Origin: Pseudomonadota bacterium
GTDB lineage: Bacteria; Pseudomonadota; Gammaproteobacteria; Steroidobacterales; Woeseiaceae
DNA length: 64,000 nt
Reading direction: 5' to 3'
NCBI GenBank assembly: GCA_027618995.1
Contig: JAQCGO010000006.1
Location: forward strand, 20,698-84,697
In this document: piece by piece, positions 29,639 through 38,388 of the stretch
Layout of the letters: every line of letters begins with the position of its first letter
How positions within the stretch are numbered: the first letter of the stretch is position 1
Translations under genes and position numbers: made by a program
Notes under the pieces: model-generated
Databases searched by the model: none
What the model saw: the letters and a program-made list of their open reading frames with translations, nothing else
What the model was told of the DNA's origin: nothing

Positions 29639-30244
29639 ATGAATCCCTTAGACAGTGTACGCGGCACAATTCTGGCCGGCATTATCCTTGCAGTCGTTAT
29701 CGGCCTGGCAACGATGGGCGTCGCATTCAATGCCGGTAGTTTCATCCTTTGGATACACGTTCTTGCAGGCATTACGTGGATTGGCCTGTTGTATTACTTC
29801 AATTTCGTCCAGGTACCAGCGCTCGGTGAGGCCGCGAAAGATGAGGGCGGTCCGGGCGGCGCAGGCATCACCAAGTACGTCGCGCCACGCGCATTGTGGT
29901 GGTTTCGATGGGGCGCAGTGGTTACGTGGCTGTCTGGCGCGAGCTATCTCGCACACATCAAGTTGTTCCACGCCGCATTCACGCTGGGCATGATGGGCGA
30001 CAGTTTCAACGCGCAGGCGATGATTATCGGCGTCGGTGCCTGGTTTGGAACGATCATGCTATTCAATGTCTGGGTCCTGATCTGGCCCAACCAGAAAAAA
30101 ATCCTTGGCATCGTGAAAGCCAGTCCCGAGGAGATCAAGAACGCGCGTCGTGTTGCTTTCCTGGCTTCGCGCACTAACACCGTGTTGTCGATCCCGATGC
30201 TGATGAGCATGGTCGGGTTTGGCCACGGCGGGTTTATTATCTAG
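29639..30244 (+). CDS. PuuD/DUF989-like membrane protein (no cytochrome domain)
   Basis: The 201-residue polytopic membrane protein begins MNPLDSVRGTIL and carries WIHVLAGITWIGLLYYFNF, a motif of the urate hydroxylase PuuD membrane domain (DUF989), and a C-terminal SRTNTVLSIPMLMSM. PuuD enzymes usually add a C-terminal cytochrome c with CxxCH; here none is present. Short stand-alone homologues are widespread and often mislabelled urate hydroxylase. Function is therefore unassigned; conserved His residues could bind heme. Followed by an intrinsic terminator. Confidence 0.7.
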   Translation: MNPLDSVRGTILAGIILAVVIGLATMGVAFNAGSFILWIHVLAGITWIGLLYYFNFVQVPALGEAAKDEGGPGGAGITKYVAPRALWWFRWGAVVTWLSGASYLAHIKLFHAAFTLGMMGDSFNAQAMIIGVGAWFGTIMLFNVWVLIWPNQKKILGIVKASPEEIKNARRVAFLASRTNTVLSIPMLMSMVGFGHGGFII

Positions 30245-30268
30245 CAGTACCCGCGCAATACTGAAGGA

Positions 30269-30293
30269 GCCCGGCCAGGTGCCGGGCTTTTTT
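30269..30293 (+). terminator. Intrinsic terminator of the PuuD-like gene
   Basis: GCCCGGC / GCCGGGC 7-bp stem with a CAGGT loop followed by six T, 25 nt after the stop codon. Textbook rho-independent terminator. Confidence 0.9.
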
Positions 30294-30296
30294 GTC

Positions 30297-30954
30297 TCAG
30301 GCGACAGCGCGCGTGACGCGCTTCGGTTCGGACACACCATATCCTTGCGCATAGTCAATGCCCATGCCGCGCAGCATCGTTATTATTTCTTCGTTCTCGG
30401 CGAACTCGGCGATGGTTTTCTTACCCGTCAGGTGGCCGATCTCATTAATTGACCGCACCATCTCGCGATCGATTGGATCATGCAGAATCTCTTTCACGAA
30501 ACTGCCATCGATCTTGAGGAAGTCGACCGGGAAATGTTTGAGGTAGCCGAACGATGATAGCCCGGTGCCAAAATCGTCGAGCGCAAATTTACAGCCCAAT
30601 TCCTTCAGCGCATTGATAAACCGATTCGCCTGCGAGTAACTCGCGATTGCCGCGGTCTCGGTAATCTCAAAACAGATTTTCGTCGCGTCGAGACCACTCA
30701 TCTGGAACTGGTCAATGACAAACGGCAGGAATTTTTCATCGCCGAGGCTCTGGCCGGACAAATTGATCGAGCATAACGCCAGTCGCTCGCGCTCATCCGC
30801 TTCCGACACCAGCCAGCGGAAGGCGCTGCGAATGACCCAGCGATCAATACCCGGCGTGATGCCGTAGCGTTCCGCCGCTTCAATAAACAGTCCTGGCGAG
30901 ATGATGCCGCCGCTCTCATCGCGCATGCGCAACAGGATTTCATAGTGCAATGGT
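30297..30954 (-). pseudogene. EAL-domain phosphodiesterase fragment (5' part deleted)
   Basis: The reading frame encodes the c-di-GMP phosphodiesterase EAL domain from its EAL motif (HYEILLRM, Ile for Ala) to a natural C-terminus (YGVSEPK region). Later motifs NLSGQSL, FEITETAA, LDDFGTGLSSFGYL, and DFLKIDGSFV are intact. Sequence upstream of HYE is replaced by the end of the neighbouring TPR gene, so the start of the EAL domain and any GGDEF/PAS part are missing. Translation from the ATG at 30992 would begin inside the other gene in a different frame. Probably non-functional. Confidence 0.8.
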
Positions 30955-32259
30955 GCCCAGCTCGTAGTGGATGCGCGCATTAAACGGATCAAGCGCCCGC
31001 GCGGCCAGCATCAGCGGCAAGGCCTGATCCGTTTGTTGCGTACCCTGATACAGGCGCATCAGGAAAATACGCAGCTGCAACAGGTCCGGATCTTCATTGA
31101 CCAACGCGCTGAGTTCATCGATGGCGTCGAACAGTTGCTGCGGATCGCCTATTGCCTGCGTCGTTATTGCAGCTTCGGTAAACACCTTGATACCCCTGGC
31201 CATGACGTTGTCCGGGTCCGCAGCCAGTACTTGCTCGGTTGTGGCCATGATCAGCGGATAGCCGACGTCGCCATCCATCAGACCGGTTTCGATCTGATGC
31301 AGGTAATTGTTGGCCAGCTCGGTCTTGGCGTCCAGGAATTCTGCATCGACCGTCAACGCACCCTTCAGGAGCCCTTCGGCCGCTTTCAGACCACCAAAAG
31401 AATACGTATCCCGTTCGTTGATGGCCTGCAGGTACAGGTCATAGGCGTCCGGATCACTCGTCGCGACCCCGGTGATATCTGCCTTTGCCGGCGTACCGAG
31501 CAATGACACGGAAAGTGCGCCACCAACCTTCTCCGCTATCTCGTCCTGGATGCCGAATATGTCATCGAGCGTCCGGTCATAATTTTCTGACCACACGTGA
31601 AATCCATCGTCGGCGCGAATCAACTGAGCCGTAATGCGCACACGATCGCCGACGCGCTGCACGCTACCCTCGAGCACGTGAGCAACGCCCAGCGCACGCG
31701 CAATCTCACCGATGGTCTTGTCCTGACCCTTGAAGGCAAAACTCGACGTGCGGGCGGCAACCTTGAGACCCGGCACCCGGGCCAGCATATGCAGCAGAGT
31801 TTCAGTCAGGCCGTCCGAGAAATATTCGTTATCACTGTCATTTGACATGTTGACGAAGGGCAGCACTGCGACTGAAGCTTCATTAGCGATAACACCGGCC
31901 ACAACGGCATCGTCCGACTGCCGTGCACTGAACGCCGCGAATAAAATAATGCCAATGACCACGGCCGCGATCGTGACGTAGTCCAGTTTTTTGGCAGTCC
32001 GGCTGGTTTTCGATTCGTCGCGAATAACTTCGTGTTCGCGCTTGATGCCCTCGGGTGTGATTTCGTAAATTCAGGACAACACGATCGCCGGTATAAACCC
32101 AAATGTAAAAACCAGTTTGACCGCGCGCGAGGTCCACTCCGGGGCACCGAGCTCCGGCAGAATTGCCGTCAAAACCTCGGTTAACAGCCAACCGACGACC
32201 ACATAGGCCGCAGCAACGCGGAAAACATTGCGTCGTCTGAGTTCAGCGATCAGGGACAT
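30940..32259 (-). pseudogene. TolB-like/TPR membrane protein with in-frame TGA and lost 3' end
   Basis: Starts MSLIAELRRRNVFRVAAAY, an N-terminal membrane-anchored cassette typical of TolB-like/TPR proteins related to adenylate cyclase-associated families. TGA at 32071-32073 (codon 63) falls where the in-window paralogue at 41391-43205 has Trp (AAWALELTP against LS-stop-IYEITP). After the stop come a second membrane segment, a TolB-like domain (VAVLPFVNMS, FSDGLTETLLHML, VLEGSVQR, FHVWSENYDR) and TPR helices. The frame ends at a junction with the EAL fragment, about 165 residues short of the paralogue. Two independent lesions make it a pseudogene. Confidence 0.82.
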
Positions 32260-32553
32260 GGCTAGGAATCAATAGTTTCCGAAGTGGCTAACATTACACC
32301 AGAATAGATTGCCACTTTCACATTAAGTTCAGAACCTTAGATGCGCGCAATTGATTTTTCGTTGGCGGGCAGTCTTCACGCAGATTGGTACCCACTTCGC
32401 GGCAGCATCAACGGCTATCACTTTGATGCTCTCGACCTCTTAGAGGGCGCCGAAGCCACCAAAATCGTTGTGTGTCGGGCCTTTAACCACCCCGGGCAGG
32501 CAGGGAAGCCATTGACCGGCGACAATACTAGCCGATTATTACGACCTAAGTCG
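32260..32553. other. Intergenic stretch upstream of the cold-shock promoter
   Basis: About 290 bp with lower GC than its surroundings. An open frame of 108 codons (32341-32667, plus) exists, but it shows no recognisable motif or ribosome site and runs through the cold-shock promoter, so I do not call it a gene. No repeat or hairpin stands out. Confidence 0.4.
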
Positions 32554-32581
32554 TTGACTAACGAGGCTTTCTGGCTATACT
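32554..32581 (+). promoter_or_regulatory. Sigma-70 promoter of the cold-shock gene
   Basis: TTGACT at 32554-32559, a 16-nt spacer, and TATACT at 32576-32581. Transcription would start near 32588, giving a leader of about 150 nt before the ATG at 32741. CspA-type mRNAs are known for such long 5' leaders that control translation at low temperature. Confidence 0.75.
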
Positions 32582-32740
32582 TCGGCCAGCTTGAACGATC
32601 GGCTGATATTTATGGTCTCGTCTCGATGTTCCTAAATTTAGTAGCTCGACCTGTTTTTCATAAGTAATAGCATCACTTCTAGCGAAATTGGTCTCATCTT
32701 GGGGCCGCAAATACTCATGTTTAAATAGGTAATAAATATT

Positions 32741-32947
32741 ATGGCTACAACAACCGGAACGGTTAAATGGTTTAACGACTCGAAAGGCTTCGGCTTCATC
32801 GAGCAAGAGAATGGCCCAGACGTATTCGCACACTTCAGTGCAATCCAGGGCGACGGCTTCAAAAGCCTGTCCGAAGGCCAGAAAGTACAGTTCACCATCG
32901 TCGCCGGCCAGAAAGGCCCGCAGGCGGAGAACATTGTACCGATCTAA
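32741..32947 (+). CDS. Cold-shock protein, CspA family
   Basis: A 68-residue single OB-fold (CSD) protein with RNP1 KGFGFIEQ and RNP2 VFAHFSAI. It binds single-stranded RNA/DNA and melts RNA structure at low temperature or at transcription sites. [11 protein letters not shown] and the Gly-rich C-terminus are standard. Start ATG follows a weak AGG. A strong promoter, long leader and a UUCG-capped terminator frame it as a single-gene unit. Which Csp paralogue it is cannot be told. Confidence 0.96.
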   Translation: MATTTGTVKWFNDSKGFGFIEQENGPDVFAHFSAIQGDGFKSLSEGQKVQFTIVAGQKGPQAENIVPI

Positions 32948-32971
32948 GCCTTCCTAACAGATTGCTGTAAA

Positions 32972-33003
32972 GGGCGAGGCCTTCGGGTCTCGCCCTTTTT
33001 TTT
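32972..33003 (+). terminator. Intrinsic terminator with UUCG tetraloop after the cold-shock gene
   Basis: Ten-pair stem GGGCGAGGCC / GGTCTCGCCC closed by a TTCG loop (C-UUCG-G, exceptionally stable), followed by eight T. Located 25 nt after the stop codon. Confidence 0.95.
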
Positions 33004-33037
33004 GCCAAATCAGGTATTCGCGCTGCCTGACGCCGGA

Positions 33038-33418
33038 CTATTCTTCCGCGGGCGTCAGGTCCTCAGTGTCGTCGCTCAAAGGCTCCGGTGTCGGTGCCGG
33101 CTCCGGTGCAGGCTCCGATTCTGATGCACCAATACTGCACTCCCAGCCCCACTCGCGCAGCTCGGCCACAAACTCTTCGGCTCGCGCAGCGCAATAGCCG
33201 GCTTCGGTATTCGCGGTCCAAAGGACCTGCTTCGTACCGGGCGCTTCAGAGTCTTTGTAATAGTGCACTTCGCAAGGCACCGGCACACCGGGCTCGCTCA
33301 GGATCTCGATCCGGCGCTGCAATTGATCAAACGAACATTGATAAGACGTAACGGCCTGGCCGAACGTAAGGCCAGGCACCAGTATTGCGAGTGACGCGAA
33401 AACCAGCTTGCTATCCAT
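33038..33418 (-). CDS. Exported hypothetical protein with acidic Pro/Glu tail
   Basis: Using the ATG at 33418 the product is 126 residues with a signal peptide (MDSKLVFASLAILVPGLTFG). The mature part has four Cys (in YQCSF, VPCEVHYY, GYCAARAEE, WECSIG), spaced as two likely disulfides. The C-terminal 30 residues are rich in Pro, Glu and Ser (EPAPEPAPTPEP). Codons upstream of this ATG read through non-coding sequence. No family recognised; a small periplasmic protein is the best description. The 210 bp beyond its start hold no gene I can support. Confidence 0.65.
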   Translation of the reverse strand: MDSKLVFASLAILVPGLTFGQAVTSYQCSFDQLQRRIEILSEPGVPVPCEVHYYKDSEAPGTKQVLWTANTEAGYCAARAEEFVAELREWGWECSIGASESEPAPEPAPTPEPLSDDTEDLTPAEE

Positions 33419-33628
33419 GTTGTACACCTGAACGGGTAAGGATGGCCAGGACACCGAATTTTGATCGTGTCGATTGGTGGTCAAGTCCTCGCACGCCTGT
33501 AACTCCTTGACGGACCTGTAGAAAAATTTCTGACAAAGGTCCGCTAATCCCCGATTTTTGCGGATTACGGCGTTTTTTTCTATGTCACAGGTCATGCTTA
33601 TGGGCGCCCCGCCGGGCCCGCCAAACGG

Positions 33629-34066
33629 CTAGACGCCGATGTCCTCGTCCCAGAGCGCCGGATTGGCCGCGATGAATTCCTGCATCATCTGTACGCAGGA
33701 CGGATCATCGAGTACCTCGAGCGTCACTCCCCGTGCACGCAGGTAGTCCTCGGGCCCCTTGAAAGTCCGGTTCTCGCCAACCACTACCCTGGGAATGCCG
33801 TACAGCAATATCGCTCCGCTACACATGTCGCACGGGGACAAAGTGGAATAGAGGACAGCGCGTTGATAGTCGGTCGCGGTGTAGCGACCGGCGCTCTCCA
33901 GGCAATCCATTTCCGCGTGCAAAATGGCACTGCCTTTTTGCACGCGCTGATTGTGTCCACGGCCTGCGATTCGCCCGTCAATCACGAGCACCGATCCAAT
34001 CGGAATTCCGCCGGCACGCAATCCCAGCCGTGCTTCGTCGATTGCAGCACTAAGATATTCGTCCAT
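33629..34066 (-). CDS. Cytosine deaminase-type nucleoside deaminase (CDA fold)
   Basis: The 145-residue zinc hydrolase has the cytidine-deaminase-superfamily motifs HAEMD (zinc His, catalytic Glu) and SPCDMC (two zinc Cys). The C-terminal GENRTFKGPEDYLRARGV resembles the yeast Fcy1-type cytosine deaminase rather than TadA or guanine deaminase. Likely substrate is cytosine or a related base, but this is by similarity of a few motifs. Divergent from the flavoprotein gene with 28 bp between starts, so promoters must overlap. Confidence 0.85.
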   Translation of the reverse strand: MDEYLSAAIDEARLGLRAGGIPIGSVLVIDGRIAGRGHNQRVQKGSAILHAEMDCLESAGRYTATDYQRAVLYSTLSPCDMCSGAILLYGIPRVVVGENRTFKGPEDYLRARGVTLEVLDDPSCVQMMQEFIAANPALWDEDIGV

Positions 34067-34094
34067 GCCAAGCGTTCTCCTTTATATTGGTGCA

Positions 34095-35279
34095 ATGCGT
34101 GAATTTGATGTCATTGTCCTGGGCGGCGGCGCCGCCGGTCTCATGTGCGCGTTTGCGGCGGGGCAACGAGGTCGTCGTGTCATCGTACTGGAAAGCTCGA
34201 ACAAGATTGGCAAGAAAATCCTGATGTCCGGCGGCGGCCGCTGCAACTTTACCAACCTGCATTGTGAACCGAACCGATTCATTTCGGCAAATCCACACTT
34301 CTGCATATCGGCGTTGCAACGCTACACACAATGGGACTTCATCGCACTGGTTGAAAGGCATTCAATCGCCTATCACGAAAAATCTGCGGGTCAGTTGTTC
34401 TGCGACAATTCGTCAAAAGACATTCTTGGCATGCTCGAGGCGGAATGTACGACTGCCGGCGTACAAATCCTGACGCACTGCGAGATACAAATGGTGCAGA
34501 ACAGCGACAACTATGTGGTTACCAGTAACAAGGGCACGTTCTCGGCCGCGGCACTCGTCATTGCGACAGGCGGCCTGTCAATTCCAAAGATGGGGGCATC
34601 CGACTTTGGCTATCGGCTTGCGCGGCAATTTGGCCTGAACGTTTTGGGTACGCGCGCGGGACTTGTGCCATTCACCTTCACGGGAGCGATACACGACGTC
34701 ACCGAGCGATTGTCGGGCGTCAGTCTGCCGGGATCTGTTACAGCCGGCGACGAAACGTTCACGGAAGACATCCTGTTTACGCATCGCGGCCTGAGTGGGC
34801 CAGCCGCATTGCAAGCGTCAAGCTACTGGACGCCAGGCAATGACATCGTGATCAATCTATTACCGACGACCGATGCCGCGACCGTGTTGTTGCACGCCAA
34901 GTCCGGTAGCCCGAAAGCATTGCTGCGATCCGTCCTGTCCGAACAGTTACCGAAAGCGCTGGTCATCGAACTGCAGAACCTGATATGGCCGGCAGCTGCA
35001 GAAAAACCGATCGGGGAATGGCAGGACATCGCGTTGCGACAGGTCGCAGGCAAGTTGCACGGCTGGACCATCAGGCCCGCCGCCACGGAGGGCTACCGTA
35101 CAGCCGAAGTCACACTTGGCGGCATTGATACCAACGAGCTATCGTCAAAAACCATGGAATGCACGCGGCATCCCGGGCTCTACTGCATTGGCGAGGTCGT
35201 CGACGTGACGGGGCATCTGGGCGGATTCAATTTTCAATGGGCCTGGTCATCCGCGCAGGCCGCCGCAAACGCTATTTGA
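34095..35279 (+). CDS. HI0933/BaiN-family NAD(P)/FAD-dependent oxidoreductase
   Basis: The 394-residue flavoprotein starts [20 protein letters not shown] (dinucleotide-binding fold), followed by [16 protein letters not shown], the hallmark of the HI0933 family, and ends with the conserved [26 protein letters not shown] block. The in-frame extension upstream overlaps the deaminase gene and is not coding. Members are ubiquitous but poorly characterised; BaiN acts on bile acid intermediates. Overlaps the convergent aldo/keto reductase gene by 8 bp. Confidence 0.92.
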   Translation: MREFDVIVLGGGAAGLMCAFAAGQRGRRVIVLESSNKIGKKILMSGGGRCNFTNLHCEPNRFISANPHFCISALQRYTQWDFIALVERHSIAYHEKSAGQLFCDNSSKDILGMLEAECTTAGVQILTHCEIQMVQNSDNYVVTSNKGTFSAAALVIATGGLSIPKMGASDFGYRLARQFGLNVLGTRAGLVPFTFTGAIHDVTERLSGVSLPGSVTAGDETFTEDILFTHRGLSGPAALQASSYWTPGNDIVINLLPTTDAATVLLHAKSGSPKALLRSVLSEQLPKALVIELQNLIWPAAAEKPIGEWQDIALRQVAGKLHGWTIRPAATEGYRTAEVTLGGIDTNELSSKTMECTRHPGLYCIGEVVDVTGHLGGFNFQWAWSSAQAAANAI

Positions 35280-36231
35280 GTATTCGCTCGATCTCCGCCA
35301 TCACTTCCGGGCTGAAACGGTCAACGAATTCGATCGCCTGCATGTTTTCCTGTATTTGCTTAACGCTGGTCGCGCCCGTCATTACGGTGCTTACCCAGGG
35401 GTTCTGCAAACACCAGGCCAGTGAGAATTGTGCAAGGCTGGCGCCCATCTGTTCTGCAACCGGCCGCAGGGCCGCAACTTTCCGCAGATGATCTCGATTG
35501 GTCAACTCGTACTTCAGCCAGTCAAAATCATGCTGCGCGCCGCGACTGTCCGCCGGAATTCCATCCTGGTATTTGCCTGTCAGCAATCCGGACGCGAGCG
35601 GGCTGAATATTGTCGAACCGTAACCGCGATCCTCGTACACCGGCCGGTAATCCGGACCGAAGCGGTGTCGTTTGAGCAGATTGTAGACAGGCTGTTCGAC
35701 GACTGGCTTGTGCAGGTGATGCCGTTCAGCGACCTCAATCGCCATCAATACGTCAGCCGCCGACCACTCAGAGGTTCCCCAATAGATCGCTTGGCCGCGT
35801 TCGACGATGTTGTGCATAGCCCAGACGGTTTCCTCGATCGGGGTCGACGTATCCGGCCGGTGACAAAACAGCAAATCGACGTAGTCCAGGCCAAGACGTC
35901 GCAGTGACCCCGTAACGCTCTCGAGCAGATATTTCCGATTCAACGTGTTTTGCTCGTTGGGTCCGGCGTGCAGGCCCCAGAACAGTTTGGTCGATACAAG
36001 ATAACTGCCGCGGCGCCAGCCAAGCTTCTTCAGCACCGCGCCCATGATTTCTTCCGCCTTGCCGTCTACATAAACCTCGGCGTTGTCGAAGAAATTCACG
36101 CCGGCATCGTAGGCCGCCGCCATCAGCTCGGTCGTCGTGTCGATCGCCGACTTGTCAGCAAAAGTCAGCCAGGAGCCCAACGAAAGCTCACTGACCTGGA
36201 TGCCGGCTTTTCCCAGGTGTCGATACTTCAT
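35272..36231 (-). CDS. Aldo/keto reductase, voltage-gated K-channel beta-subunit type
   Basis: The 319-residue NADPH-dependent TIM-barrel reductase has catalytic residues visible as FFDNAEVY (Asp, Tyr), STKLFWG (Lys) and [11 protein letters not shown] (His). The sequence [23 protein letters not shown] start ([16 protein letters not shown]) and [11 protein letters not shown] match the YghZ/Kv-beta clade. Such enzymes reduce reactive aldehydes; physiological substrate unknown. Single gene, divergent from the M13 peptidase. Confidence 0.92.
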   Translation of the reverse strand: MKYRHLGKAGIQVSELSLGSWLTFADKSAIDTTTELMAAAYDAGVNFFDNAEVYVDGKAEEIMGAVLKKLGWRRGSYLVSTKLFWGLHAGPNEQNTLNRKYLLESVTGSLRRLGLDYVDLLFCHRPDTSTPIEETVWAMHNIVERGQAIYWGTSEWSAADVLMAIEVAERHHLHKPVVEQPVYNLLKRHRFGPDYRPVYEDRGYGSTIFSPLASGLLTGKYQDGIPADSRGAQHDFDWLKYELTNRDHLRKVAALRPVAEQMGASLAQFSLAWCLQNPWVSTVMTGATSVKQIQENMQAIEFVDRFSPEVMAEIERILK

Positions 36232-36354
36232 GCGAGAACTTACTCCTTGATTCAGATACTTATTCTTCGTTGCGATAAGCGAAATGCCAACAAAAGCAAC
36301 GAATCGGATTCATGAGGTGTCAGAATGCCCCGCTGCATTATAGAGGAGACGCAC

Positions 36355-38388
36355 ATGAAGCATGTTTTTTCGCTCATCACGGCACTGATACTGACGACGG
36401 CCTGCAGCCAGGATCACGAGGCAGAGCCAACGATGACACTAAAAACTGGTGTTGATCTTGCGGGTATGGACCTCAGCGTTCGGCCACAGGATGACTATTA
36501 CGCCTACGCGAACGGCGCCTGGCTGAAGCAAACCGAGATCCCGGCGGACCAGGTTGGCTGGGGCAGCTATATCACGCTGCGCGATGACAGCCTCGCCGAC
36601 GTCAAGGCTATCGTCGATGAAGTCGCCGCTGATGTTACTGACAGCGAAGCCGCGGCGAAGATCGGCAACTATTACAACGCCTATATGGATGAAGCACGCG
36701 CGGAAGCGCTCGGCATGTCGCCGCTTGAGGACCTGTTTGCCGAAATCGATGCGCTCGAAGACCACAATGCGATCGCTGCCTGGTTCGGCGAAAACAACAA
36801 GATCGGTATCGACGGCCCGTTTAATTTGTATATTAACCAGGACGACAAGGACTCGACGAAATACGTCATCTTCATTATTCAGTCCGGCCTTGGTCTGCCC
36901 GACAAGGAATACTACAGTGACGAGTCGGAGCGCGGCCTGCAGTTGCGCGATGGCTACGCGGCAGTCATCGACAGCTTGCTGGGCACCTCGGGCTACGAGG
37001 ACTCCAGTGGCGCAGCAAAACGCGTCATGGCGCTGGAAACGGAGTTGGCCGCAAGTCAATGGGACAAAGAGGACAGTCGCGATGCCGACAAGGTTTATAA
37101 CAAGGTCATGGATGAGGACCTCGGCAATCTGCTCTCCAACTTCAATGTTGATGCCTATTTTGAGGGTATCGGCTCCGGACGACAGGAATATGTAATCGTC
37201 AGCCAGCCCTCCTATCTGCAAGCCTTGAACGACATATTCGTTAATACCGATCTGCAAACCTGGAAAGAATATGCATGCATCCAGACGATCTTCGCGTTCG
37301 CCACTTTCCTGCAAGCCGACGTGGTGCAGGCACAGTTCGAATTTTTCAGCCAGACCTTGCTCGGGGCCGAAGAACAGAGGCCCCGCTGGCAGCGCGCCAT
37401 CACATCGATGAATGGTGCCATGGGCGAATTGCTCGGTCAGCTCTATGTCGAAAAGCATTTCCCGCCTGAAGCCAAGGTTCGTATGCGTGAAATGTTGCAT
37501 TATTTGAGCGAAGCCTATGCTGACTCCATCGAGAATCTCGAATGGATGAGCGATGAGACCAAGGAAAAGGCACTCGTCAAACTGTCTAAATTCACGCCGA
37601 AGGTGGGCTACCCGGATGTGTGGCGGGATTATTCAAGCCTGCAGGTTACAGCCGACAGCCTGGTGACGAATATCCGCAATGCGCGCGAGTTCAATCACTA
37701 CCGCGAGGTCGACAAACTGAGCAAACCCATCGATCGCAACGAATGGTTCATGGCACCGCAGACCGTCAACGCCTATTACAACCCGGGCCTGAATGAGATC
37801 GTGTTCCCGGCCGCCTACTTGCAACCACCTAATTTCCAGCTTGATGCAGAGGGCGCGTACAACTACGGTGCGATCGGCATTACGATTGGCCACGAGATCG
37901 GCCACGGTTTCGATGACCAGGGCAGCAAGTACGACGGTGATGGCAACCTCAAGAGCTGGTGGACCGACGAAGATCGGGCCAGTTTCGAAGAGCGCACAAA
38001 AGGCCTCGTCGAACAATTTAATCAGTTCGAAGCACTGCCCGGTTTATTCGTCAATGGCGAGTACACGCTTGGCGAGAATATTGGCGACCTGGGTGGTACT
38101 GCGATTGCGTTGAAGGCCTATCGCATGTCACTGCAGGGCAAGGACTCGCCCGTAATCGATGGCTTCACGGGCGAGGAGCGTTTCTTCCTTGGTATGGCGC
38201 AATCCAGCCGCATCAAGGTGCGCGAGCAGTTGATCGAGCTGATGATTAAATCGGACCCGCATTCGCCGGACGTATTTCGGGTGAACGGCGTGGTTCCGAA
38301 CGTCGACGACTTCTACACGACCTATGGCGTGAAGGAAGGCGACAAGCACTACCTGCCTGCGGAACAGCGCGTCCGTATCTGGCAGTAA
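36355..38388 (+). CDS. M13 family (neprilysin-type) metallopeptidase, lipoprotein
   Basis: The 677-residue secreted zinc peptidase has a lipoprotein signal peptide (LILTTACSQ), the N-terminal M13 domain (DDYYAYANGAWLKQ), NAYYNPGLNEIVFPAAYLQPP, the zinc motif HEIGH in TIGHEIGHGFDDQGS, and ENIGDLGG with the third zinc ligand. The family usually ends CxVW; here it ends RVRIWQ. ATG at 36355 follows GAGGAG; ten codons upstream are dispensable. Predicted to degrade peptides in the periplasm or at the outer membrane. Confidence 0.95.
   Translation: MKHVFSLITALILTTACSQDHEAEPTMTLKTGVDLAGMDLSVRPQDDYYAYANGAWLKQTEIPADQVGWGSYITLRDDSLADVKAIVDEVAADVTDSEAAAKIGNYYNAYMDEARAEALGMSPLEDLFAEIDALEDHNAIAAWFGENNKIGIDGPFNLYINQDDKDSTKYVIFIIQSGLGLPDKEYYSDESERGLQLRDGYAAVIDSLLGTSGYEDSSGAAKRVMALETELAASQWDKEDSRDADKVYNKVMDEDLGNLLSNFNVDAYFEGIGSGRQEYVIVSQPSYLQALNDIFVNTDLQTWKEYACIQTIFAFATFLQADVVQAQFEFFSQTLLGAEEQRPRWQRAITSMNGAMGELLGQLYVEKHFPPEAKVRMREMLHYLSEAYADSIENLEWMSDETKEKALVKLSKFTPKVGYPDVWRDYSSLQVTADSLVTNIRNAREFNHYREVDKLSKPIDRNEWFMAPQTVNAYYNPGLNEIVFPAAYLQPPNFQLDAEGAYNYGAIGITIGHEIGHGFDDQGSKYDGDGNLKSWWTDEDRASFEERTKGLVEQFNQFEALPGLFVNGEYTLGENIGDLGGTAIALKAYRMSLQGKDSPVIDGFTGEERFFLGMAQSSRIKVREQLIELMIKSDPHSPDVFRVNGVVPNVDDFYTTYGVKEGDKHYLPAEQRVRIWQ

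Noticed and set aside
30297..30992. Complete EAL-domain gene starting at 30992
   Set aside because: The first residues are an out-of-frame part of the TPR gene and the domain lacks its N-terminal strand.
32341..32667. 108-codon frame before the cold-shock gene
   Set aside because: No motif or ribosome site, and the cold-shock promoter lies inside it.
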